Assembly (NCBI GenBank): GCA_036655715.1 | Contig: JAVVPO010000113.1 | Span: forward strand, 1 to 5,408 | DNA: 5,408 nt | Source: JAVVPO01 sp036655715 | GTDB lineage: Bacteria; Bacillota; Clostridia; Lachnospirales; Cellulosilyticaceae | Reading direction: 5' to 3' | Shown here: one piece after another, positions 1 through 5,029 of the stretch | Layout: each line of letters starts with the position of its first letter | Position numbering within the stretch: position 1 is the first letter of the stretch | Notes under the pieces: model-generated | The model's input: the letters and a program-made list of their open reading frames with translations, nothing else | What the model was told of the DNA's origin: nothing | Database searches by the model: none | Program-made: the position numbers and the translations under genes

Positions 1-116
1 TACCCTACTTTCTATTTCTTATTTTATTTCTATTAAGAACTTATATTTATATATCTATATATTACTATGTTTAGCTGTTTATTCAAAGAAGTTTATATAT
101 TTTATCACGAAATCAC

Positions 117-168
117 AAAAGAGCTATCACGCCATAGTCTCTCATACTATGAAGTAATAGCTCTTTTT
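117..168 (-). terminator. Intrinsic terminator of the btuFCD operon, overlapping the end of btuD
   Basis: Read on the minus strand, GAGCTATTAC (154-163) pairs with GTGATAGCTC (121-130) through ten base pairs including one G-U. Inside it CATAGT (146-151) pairs with ACTATG (133-138), leaving a 7-base loop. The stem is followed by TTTT (117-120). On the plus strand the G-U becomes a C-A mismatch, but a TTTTT run (164-168) follows, so weak two-way action is possible. The btuD stop codon (147-149) lies within the hairpin, so the 5' arm encodes the last residues of the ATPase. The T run is short for an intrinsic terminator. Confidence 0.8.
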
Positions 169-929
169 ATGCGTGGTACAATGTAGCAAGCTTCTTCATC
201 CATTATCTGATGAAGCTTATGATGATAAACCTCTCGCAACTTAGGTTCCTTGAAAATCTCATTGCTACTTCCCATACTAATGACTTGCCCTTTTTCTATC
301 AAAATAATCCTATTACAATAATTAAATGCTAAGTTCAAATCATGTAGTACCATAATGACCGTTAAGTGATGTTTCACTTTAAGTGTCTCTATCAGCTCTA
401 TTAGCTCTAATCCATTATGAATATCAAGCATAGAAGTAGGCTCATCTAGAAGAAGTAACGGCGCATTTTGGACAAGGGCTCTACCGATAAATACCTTTTG
501 TGCTTCTCCGCCACTTAAAGTACTTATGGCGCGGTTCTTTAGATGTGCTATGCCTAAATCTTCTATTATCTCGTGTATCAAGGCTTCATCTTTATCCGAG
601 ACATTTCCCCACAAATCCATAGAGACATATCTTCCCATAAGTAGTATTTCATAAACCGTAAAATCCACTTGTCTTACGTTTTCTTGAAAAACAAAACTCA
701 TCTTTTTGGCATAGTCTTTTATTTTAAAGCTTCTGACATCTTTGCCTTCATAAAATATAGTCCCCGCAGAAGGTTCAATAATACGCATGATATGCTTAAG
801 TACAGTACTCTTTCCTGCACCATTTGGCCCTATAATACCATATGTTTGACCTGCTTCAAACGTAATATTTATATGCTCTAATATCCTATGCCCATCTATT
901 TCATAGCTTAAATCTTTTATTTGTAGCAT
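147..929 (-). CDS. btuD: ATP-binding subunit of a cobalamin/corrinoid ABC importer (BtuD/FecE family)
   Basis: This is the cytoplasmic ATPase that powers the BtuC permease encoded just upstream. At 260 aa it is full length for the FecE/BtuD family. All nucleotide-binding motifs are intact: Walker A GPNGAGKST at residues 34-42, Q-loop glutamine at 82, signature LSGGE at 138-142, Walker B LLLLDEP at 158-164, D-loop around 167-169 and switch histidine 196 in LHDLN. The ATG (927-929) overlaps the TAA of btuC by one base in a TAATG junction and is preceded by GGGAG with a 7-base spacer, so the two genes are very probably translationally coupled. The stop codon sits inside the terminator hairpin that ends the operon. 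The family also serves iron siderophores and haem. The cobalamin call rests on the riboswitch that controls the operon. It is certain as an ABC ATPase; substrate confidence is about 0.85. Confidence 0.95.
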   Translation of the reverse strand: MLQIKDLSYEIDGHRILEHINITFEAGQTYGIIGPNGAGKSTVLKHIMRIIEPSAGTIFYEGKDVRSFKIKDYAKKMSFVFQENVRQVDFTVYEILLMGRYVSMDLWGNVSDKDEALIHEIIEDLGIAHLKNRAISTLSGGEAQKVFIGRALVQNAPLLLLDEPTSMLDIHNGLELIELIETLKVKHHLTVIMVLHDLNLAFNYCNRIILIEKGQVISMGSSNEIFKEPKLREVYHHKLHQIMDEEACYIVPRIKRAITS

Positions 930-1957
930 TACCTTTCTCCCTTTCGTCCTCTATAAATTAAATACATAAAGTACGGTGCACCTAGTAATGAAGTAATAAT
1001 ACCTATAGGTATCTCACCATTGGTTCCTAGTGCTCTTGAGAGATTATCACAAAATAATAAGAAGAGCATCCCAAATAAGCCGCAAATAGGCAAGGTCACC
1101 TTATAGTTATAGCCAAATATAAGTCTTACAATATGAGGTATTACAAGCCCTACAAATCCAATAGTTCCTGTAAAAGATACAGTCGTTGCAATTAAAATAC
1201 TACTTAATACTAAAAGAAGTTTCCTAACCCGTGTCACGTCTACACCCAAAGTCTTCGCCGCATCTTCTCCCATCAAGAGAAGGTTAAGCTCCTTACGATA
1301 AACAAGGAAAATACTTAGTATAGGTAATGTAATCCCAGCCAAAATCCCAACTCTTGTATAGGATGCTGCGCTCAAAGACCCCATGCCCCATGCAAATATA
1401 GTGATACTTTTATCCTGTGCATAGGTCCTAATAAGGGATAGGAAAGAAGAAAAGAAATAATTAATAGCCATTCCTGATAGCAGCAACCTAATGGTTGATA
1501 CTCTTTCTCTCACACCTGATAACTTCAGCACTAATACATTGGCCACAAGTGCGCCTATAAAAGCATAAAAAGGTGAGAAGCCGCCCATCACAAAACCTAT
1601 AGCCGCTCCCAAGGAAGCTCCTGAAGAAATACCTAGCATATAAGGGTCTGCCATATCATTTCTAAAGATAGCCTGATACACAGCGCCTGTTACGGCTAAG
1701 TTGGCCCCTGTTAAGATTGCCATTAATATACGTGGCAGCCGAAGTGTCCACACGATGGTCTGCTGTCCTGAAGAAATATGTTCACCAAGAGGTCTACCCA
1801 TCAATTTATAAGCTAAGATATCAATAACGTCTTTTGTTGTAATATCAGCAACACCTATTGTAATGGAGATACTTGCAAAAATAATAACAGATAAAGTTAA
1901 TAGGAAATATAAAATTTTTATATTTCCTACCTTCTTAAGCTTATCTAGTTGCTTCAT
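929..1957 (-). CDS. btuC: Membrane permease of a cobalamin/corrinoid ABC importer (FecCD/BtuC family)
   Basis: This is the integral membrane subunit; family members work as homodimers with about ten transmembrane helices each. The 342-aa length is typical. The first hydrophobic segment is near residues 15-36. Family landmarks follow in order: LRLPR (72-76), GAxLAxxGAxxQ (84-95), the conserved DPYMLGISSGAS stretch (104-115), the cytoplasmic coupling region GEDAAKTLGV (230-239) that contacts the ATPase, and GFVGLVIPHIVR (267-278). Further hydrophobic segments fill residues 155-175, 200-220, 247-262 and 285-335. The ATG (1955-1957) lies one base after the btuF stop. It has only a weak ribosome binding site (AGAGTAAG), so translation probably depends on ribosomes finishing btuF. 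No defect is seen. Iron-siderophore permeases look the same at this level, so the substrate comes from the operon's riboswitch. Confidence 0.94.
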   Translation of the reverse strand: MKQLDKLKKVGNIKILYFLLTLSVIIFASISITIGVADITTKDVIDILAYKLMGRPLGEHISSGQQTIVWTLRLPRILMAILTGANLAVTGAVYQAIFRNDMADPYMLGISSGASLGAAIGFVMGGFSPFYAFIGALVANVLVLKLSGVRERVSTIRLLLSGMAINYFFSSFLSLIRTYAQDKSITIFAWGMGSLSAASYTRVGILAGITLPILSIFLVYRKELNLLLMGEDAAKTLGVDVTRVRKLLLVLSSILIATTVSFTGTIGFVGLVIPHIVRLIFGYNYKVTLPICGLFGMLFLLFCDNLSRALGTNGEIPIGIITSLLGAPYFMYLIYRGRKGER

Positions 1958-1958
1958 C

Positions 1959-2927
1959 TTACTCTATTTCTGGGTTAATTATTTTTGTCATTTCTAAAAG
2001 TGCATCTGCAACACGAGGACCTTGTCTTGAAACCATATCTCCATTAATTTCATAAACTTGGCCTTCTTTAACAGCTTTTAAATCTTTGTAAAAATCAGTT
2101 GTTTGCATACCAACTATCATATCTCTTTCTGATGGCACGATGATGATATCTGGCTCATTGGCTGCAATAAGTTCTTTACTAAATGACCAACCTTCTATAT
2201 CCTTAGCGATATTGTCTCCACCTGCTAAAGTAATCATCTCACCAATAAAAGTATTGCCACCTGCTGTAGAATCTTTTTCACCAAATCCCACTGCATAGTA
2301 TACTTTTGGCTTATCTTGTTTATTTAAAGCACTAAGCTTATTATTTACTTCTTCTACTTTAGCTTTCATTTCAGTAACTACTTTTTCAGCTTCTTCCTCA
2401 GTCCCTGTTAAAAGACCAATATTCGTAATAGCTGAATAAGTTCCCTCAAATCCCTCTTGTTCATTCAGGAAAGCTACTGGGATACCTGTTTCTCTTAACT
2501 TACCAATCACTTCTTCTGAAACATGAGTAGATGCTACAACTAAGTCTGGTGTTAAATCTACAATTGCCTCAATATTTGGATCTGAAGTTCCTCCCACTGA
2601 TGCAACGCTTTCTAATGACTCTGGGAAGCTACAATATTTCGTACGCCCTACGATTTTATCTTCTAATCCTAAGAAATAAAGGATTTCTGTTGTACTTGGT
2701 GCAAGAGATACAATTCTCTCTGGCTTTTGAGTAAGTATAATTTCTGTACCTGTTGAGTCTGTGATATTTACACTAAACCCGTCTTCTACTTGTTGCTCTA
2801 CTACTGAATCAGTTGCCTCTTCCGGCTTTGAGCTACTACACCCTATAAATAGGCTACTTGTTATCATCACCAACATCACTAATAGTATACTTTTACTTTG
2901 TAATAATTTCATTGCTTTGTTTTTCAT
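1959..2927 (-). CDS. btuF: Cobalamin/corrinoid-binding lipoprotein (BtuF-like, periplasmic-binding-protein family)
   Basis: This is the extracellular substrate-capture protein of the importer. An upstream ATG at 2928-2930 would give 323 aa, and residue numbers here count from it. The annotated start is the next ATG (2925-2927), because the AGGAGG ends only 2 bases before the first ATG but 5 bases before the second. A lysine-rich start, a hydrophobic core (15-29) and FIGC with the lipid-modified cysteine at 31 make a lipoprotein signal. The -3 and -2 residues (F, I) are not the usual L and A/S. An acidic linker (about 36-52) leads into the binding fold. RIVSLAPSTTEI (72-83), IEAIVDLTPDLVVAS and TAGGNTFIGEMITLAGGDN are typical of BtuF/FecB-type proteins with a helical backbone. 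The last hallmark is the GPRVADALLEM stretch near the C-terminus. It is the first gene after the riboswitch and attenuator. Iron-chelate binding is the main alternative. Confidence 0.92.
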   Translation of the reverse strand: MKNKAMKLLQSKSILLVMLVMITSSLFIGCSSSKPEEATDSVVEQQVEDGFSVNITDSTGTEIILTQKPERIVSLAPSTTEILYFLGLEDKIVGRTKYCSFPESLESVASVGGTSDPNIEAIVDLTPDLVVASTHVSEEVIGKLRETGIPVAFLNEQEGFEGTYSAITNIGLLTGTEEEAEKVVTEMKAKVEEVNNKLSALNKQDKPKVYYAVGFGEKDSTAGGNTFIGEMITLAGGDNIAKDIEGWSFSKELIAANEPDIIIVPSERDMIVGMQTTDFYKDLKAVKEGQVYEINGDMVSRQGPRVADALLEMTKIINPEIE

Positions 2928-2930
2928 CAT

Positions 2931-2940
2931 ATCCTCCTAT
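2931..2940 (-). promoter_or_regulatory. Ribosome binding site of btuF (decides the start codon)
   Basis: Minus-strand ATAGGAGGAT lies directly before the tandem ATGATG. The AGGAGG core leaves only 2 bases to the first ATG and 5 bases to the second. This favours the second ATG (2925-2927) as the real start. The site lies downstream of the attenuator hairpin and is not part of its stem, so control of this operon appears to be by transcription termination and not by hiding the ribosome binding site. Confidence 0.75.
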
Positions 2941-2963
2941 GTTGTTTTGTGTTTTACTCCAAT

Positions 2964-2994
2964 AAAAAAGCTCCTCCTACATCTTTAGGAAGAG
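2964..2994 (-). terminator. Riboswitch-controlled attenuator terminator upstream of btuF
   Basis: On the minus strand CTCTTCCTA (2986-2994) pairs with TAGGAGGAG (2971-2979) through nine base pairs with one G-U. The loop has six bases, and C plus six T follow (2964-2969). This is a classic intrinsic terminator placed between the cobalamin aptamer and btuF, about 35 bases before the start codon. Cobalamin binding to the aptamer is expected to favour this hairpin and stop transcription. A candidate antiterminator at 3050-3060 would pair with 2983-2993 and break it. Confidence 0.88.
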
Positions 2995-3071
2995 TTCAAA
3001 ACAGCACAAATAAGTACCCTAGTATAGGTCACTTCTAGCACTATTCCTTCCCTCCGAAAGAACGGACTTTC

Positions 3072-3230
3072 TTCATATCAGGTAGGTCTCCTGGCTCATA
3101 GTTCATCCTCGGGTAATCCTTCCCATAATACAAGTATTATAGTGGTTTCTATTACCTTCGTCCCTATTTACAGTAGCGGGGGCTGCAGCTTTTAACTTTC
3201 CCTTTTAAGCATTAAATGCACCTATATGAA
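3072..3230 (-). ncRNA. Cobalamin riboswitch (aptamer domain)
   Basis: The minus-strand leader carries the conserved blocks of the cobalamin (B12) riboswitch in the right order: GGTGC followed by a short stem and TTAAAAGGGAA (about 3198-3222), CCCGCTACTGT (about 3170-3180), a CCACT...TGGGAAGG arm (about 3118-3145), GAGGATGAACTATGAGCC, and the B12 box GCCAGGAGACCTACC (3081-3095). The closing P1 helix is visible as TTCATAT (3224-3230) pairing with ATATGAA (3072-3078). An internal helix pairs GGTAAT (3151-3156) with ATTACC (3112-3117). The variable arm folds as ATAATAC/GTATTAT. The aptamer binds adenosylcobalamin or a related cobalamin; which form is preferred is not decided here. It lies upstream of a terminator and btuFCD and would switch uptake off when cobalamin is plentiful. 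Confidence 0.96.
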
Positions 3231-3251
3231 TTATATGTTAATACCTGTACT

Positions 3252-3280
3252 ATGATTACATATAGAAGCCTATATGTCAA
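3252..3280 (-). promoter_or_regulatory. Promoter of the btuFCD operon
   Basis: Minus-strand TTGACA (3275-3280) is a perfect -35 box. A 17-base spacer separates it from AATCAT (3252-3257), which matches four of six -10 positions and is preceded by TG in the extended -10 position. Transcription would start near 3245 and give a leader of about 315 bases containing the riboswitch. The spacer is occupied by a perfect inverted repeat (3258-3277), listed separately. Confidence 0.75.
3258..3277. repeat. Perfect 8-bp inverted repeat in the btu promoter spacer (candidate operator)
   Basis: ACATATAG (3258-3265) and CTATATGT (3270-3277) are exact inverted copies around a 4-base centre. The dyad fills the 17-base spacer between -35 and -10 and overlaps the end of the -35 box. 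This is the usual position for a repressor operator. No regulator for it can be named from this window. AT-rich composition makes a chance dyad possible. Confidence 0.4.
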
Positions 3281-3428
3281 TCAAAACTATACTATATTAT
3301 TCTATTTACTACTATTATTTAGAAGTAATGTCTTCTATCTATAGCTTTGATAGAGAAACTCCTAATTTTGATGGAAGTGAGTGTACAACTATGATCTGTA
3401 ACAATCAATCTTTTTTTCTTCGCCCCCC

Positions 3429-4409
3429 TTACATCATATCATTTATTTCCATGCCTCTTAACTTAGAGTCCAGGTATCTGCTGGCATATTCATTATTTTC
3501 CCCGTACACTCTCTGCTGGCAATCTTTAAAGATATCATTACCAACACCTGTGAATTCTTGCAATATACTTTGATTAACCCCATTCTTAATCATCTCTATT
3601 ACACCAAACTTCGTTATGCCTGTCGTATCAGATCTTCCAATGTATCCTTCCATCCGCTCTGCTAATATACTAGATTGATGCCCTAGTAGTTTGCCATCAG
3701 TCTTAATGAATAATAAGTCTGTATCGCTCTCAACTTCTAGGCGAACCTCTAAGTATTTACTTATTTGATCTGCTAAATTATCAGGTAGATGAATCTTATA
3801 GTTATTTATATAAATGGTATTATACTTTACATCTAAGTCGCTTATGCTTATTGTATTAATCACCTTAAACTTTATTCCTGTAAAAGCCATTAACTTCATG
3901 ATTATCGCAGCCATTAAATTATTATACTGACTGATAGATATCTTGTTATACAGTGTCATTTGATTGTTTTTCAGCACCTCATCTACTTGTTGGTCACACT
4001 CAATTAAGAGTAGCTTTATCTCATCAAAAGAAAGAGGTTCCTTTACATCTACCGGCATGAGCCTTTGATCACTTGTTACAAATTCTTGTATCTTATAACT
4101 AAAGGATTTAAATACCTCATTATTAACTATCTCAAATCTATATAAAAAATTAAAATAATGTCTAACTACTGCTATATAATGTAAGGCCACACTAGTTTTA
4201 GTTATCTCTTTCTTTTCAATATACCTGTCCAAACTTTCTATTATGTCAGTAATGCTCATACCTGCTAAGTATGATTGATAAGAATCATCGTTAATTCCTT
4301 TTACTTCTACTAGAAAATCATAAAAGTATTTTATCTTTCCCCCATAAACCTCAGCAGATTTCCCCGGCGCTAATTCTAAGAACCTATCTATTGTTTCTTC
4401 CAATTTCAT
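3429..4409 (-). CDS. Degenerate tyrosine-recombinase (phage-integrase-like) protein, probably catalytically inactive
   Basis: The overall plan is that of a tyrosine recombinase. There is an N-terminal helical, core-binding-like region (about residues 5-110, including KTSVALHYIAVVRHYFNFLY), a linker, and a catalytic-like region starting at LSFDEIKLLL (129-138). Residues are numbered from an upstream ATG at 4416-4418; the annotated start is the ATG at 4407-4409. AGGAG abuts the first ATG but stands 9 bases before the second, which gives 326 aa. In active members the motif TGLR supplies the first arginine, but here it reads TGIK (180-183). The HxxR motif before the NGV helix reads TGIT (266-269). 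The later LGH reads TGV (290-292). A tyrosine (305) follows 13 residues on, farther than the usual 9-10. The gene is otherwise an intact open frame with its own promoter, so it seems maintained. A recombinase fold used for another role is one reading and a decaying integrase the other. No attachment site or tRNA is seen. Confidence 0.72.
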   Translation of the reverse strand: MKLEETIDRFLELAPGKSAEVYGGKIKYFYDFLVEVKGINDDSYQSYLAGMSITDIIESLDRYIEKKEITKTSVALHYIAVVRHYFNFLYRFEIVNNEVFKSFSYKIQEFVTSDQRLMPVDVKEPLSFDEIKLLLIECDQQVDEVLKNNQMTLYNKISISQYNNLMAAIIMKLMAFTGIKFKVINTISISDLDVKYNTIYINNYKIHLPDNLADQISKYLEVRLEVESDTDLLFIKTDGKLLGHQSSILAERMEGYIGRSDTTGITKFGVIEMIKNGVNQSILQEFTGVGNDIFKDCQQRVYGENNEYASRYLDSKLRGMEINDMM

Positions 4410-4418
4410 ATCAATCAT

Positions 4419-4424
4419 CTCCTA
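4419..4424 (-). promoter_or_regulatory. Ribosome binding site of the recombinase-like gene (decides the start codon)
   Basis: Minus-strand TAGGAG is immediately followed by ATG with no spacer, which is too close for initiation. The next in-frame ATG (4407-4409) lies 9 bases after the AGGAG core, a normal distance, so it is the preferred start. Confidence 0.6.
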
Positions 4425-4454
4425 ATCTTTGACTATCCTCTTATTCGTCTTTAT

Positions 4455-4488
4455 ATTCTAAATTATAACATATTTATTCTTTGAATAA
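4455..4488 (-). promoter_or_regulatory. Promoter of the recombinase-like gene with overlapping palindrome
   Basis: On the minus strand TGTTATAATTT contains a perfect -10 box TATAAT preceded by TG in the extended -10 position, about 50 bases before the start codon. No good -35 box lies 16-18 bases upstream. The space is instead taken by the palindrome TTATTC-AAA-GAATAA (4474-4488), with six-base arms, which would overlap the -35 side and could bind a regulator. The -10 is convincing; the operator role of the palindrome is inference. Confidence 0.55.
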
Positions 4489-4515
4489 GTGTGATGAGAT
4501 AAATTGACCTGAATT

Positions 4516-4701
4516 CTATCTTTTTATATACTTCAAAATAGTAATACCCTCGCTTATGCTATACTCTTTTAGCTGTAACTTGATAGCCTGATTATCTCCT
4601 ATGAATAAAGGTCTTCCTTTTCCTAGGATCATAGGTATAATGCCTATTATATATTCATCTATCGCATCTTCTTTAATAAAGATCTCACTGGTATAACACA
4701 T
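4516..4701 (-). pseudogene. 5'-truncated remnant of a RibD C-terminal/dihydrofolate-reductase-like gene
   Basis: The 61-residue reading frame matches only the C-terminal end of the small dihydrofolate-reductase-like proteins of the RibD C-terminal type (YyaP/YwjB-like). FIKEDAIDEYIIGIIPMILG, followed by KGRPLF and a closing strand SEGITILKYIKR, is the usual ending. Full-length members are about 170-190 aa and carry the NADPH-binding fold upstream; all of that is missing. The in-frame codons before the ATG reach a TGA (4711-4713), and a terminator hairpin lies just beyond. No N-terminal sequence of the family was found in the 250 bases to the right. There is no strong ribosome binding site. 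The neat C-terminus suggests a fairly recent deletion or replacement of the 5' part. Expression as a short protein cannot be excluded but is unlikely. Confidence 0.72.
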
Positions 4702-4734
4702 AACAATTCTTCATCTTGTTTTAAATTTATCTAG

Positions 4735-4782
4735 AAAAAGAGGTTTTTAATCACTTATCCTTCAAGTGATTAAAAACCTCTT
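4735..4782 (-). terminator. Strong intrinsic terminator with a perfect 19-bp stem, without an obvious gene upstream
   Basis: AAGAGGTTTTTAATCACTT (4738-4756) and its exact inverted copy (4764-4782) form a 19-bp stem with a 7-base loop. Read on the minus strand the stem runs directly into a T run (4735-4739), so it is oriented to stop minus-strand transcripts coming from the right. No minus-strand gene was found between here and the plus-strand regulator at 5030. On the plus strand no T run follows the stem. It may be left over from a deleted gene, or it may end a small RNA. Confidence 0.75.
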
Positions 4783-4828
4783 AGTTCATATAAATTATTC
4801 TTAATTAATCCGCTCAGTATAGCCTACT

Positions 4829-4874
4829 CTTACATTTTATCTCTCTATCTTTTTATTCTATCTCTATTTCTTTG
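4829..4874. repeat. Pyrimidine-rich low-complexity tract
   Basis: The plus strand consists almost wholly of T and C with scattered A, with repeated TATCTCT, TATCTTT and TATTTC words; the minus strand is correspondingly purine-rich. It lies in the gene-poor stretch 4783-5029 between the orphan terminator and the regulator gene. No reading frame of interest was found on either strand, and no function can be assigned. Confidence 0.4.
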
Positions 4875-5000
4875 TACTAATTCTTTATACTAATTATACT
4901 TATTCCCTTAAACACCTATCTCCTCACCTAATATAACATATCTATAAACAATTTGCTTTATGAAAAAACTGGTAAATGTATATTAACCTCTCCTTATGTT

Positions 5001-5006
5001 TATACT
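5001..5006 (+). promoter_or_regulatory. Weak candidate -10 box for the XRE-family gene
   Basis: TATACT matches five of six -10 positions and stands 10 bases before the ribosome binding site. No acceptable -35 box is found at 16-18 bases upstream. TATATT at 4979-4984 is an alternative -10 whose nearest -35-like word, TTGCTT (4953-4958), is 20 bases away. The true promoter is not settled. Confidence 0.25.
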
Positions 5007-5029
5007 ATGCATGATTAGGAGGGGTTCCA

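Noticed and set aside
79..90. TTATTCAAAGAA repeated as part of the palindrome at 4474-4488
   Set aside because: A shared 12-base word of this AT-rich composition is expected by chance in a 5.4-kb window.
669..881. Plus-strand open frame of 70 codons
   Set aside because: It lies wholly within btuD on the opposite strand, has no ribosome binding site and resembles no protein family.
2531..2734. Plus-strand open frame of 67 codons
   Set aside because: It is antisense to the well-supported btuF gene, with no ribosome binding site or recognisable sequence.
2761..2988. Plus-strand open frame of 75 codons with a hydrophobic look
   Set aside because: It is the reverse image of the btuF signal peptide and attenuator region, so the hydrophobicity is a shadow effect.
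3334..3354. TCTATC/GATAGA inverted repeat as a terminator for the recombinase-like gene
   Set aside because: The stem has only six AT-rich pairs and no T run follows on the minus strand.
3370..3428. Short minus-strand frame ending in a LGVSLSKL-like peptide
   Set aside because: Only about 16 codons are readable, with no start signal and no recognisable family.
3274..3573. Plus-strand open frame of 99 codons between the btu promoter and the recombinase-like gene
   Set aside because: Its second half is antisense to the recombinase-like gene, its first part is low-complexity AT-rich sequence, and no ribosome binding site precedes it.
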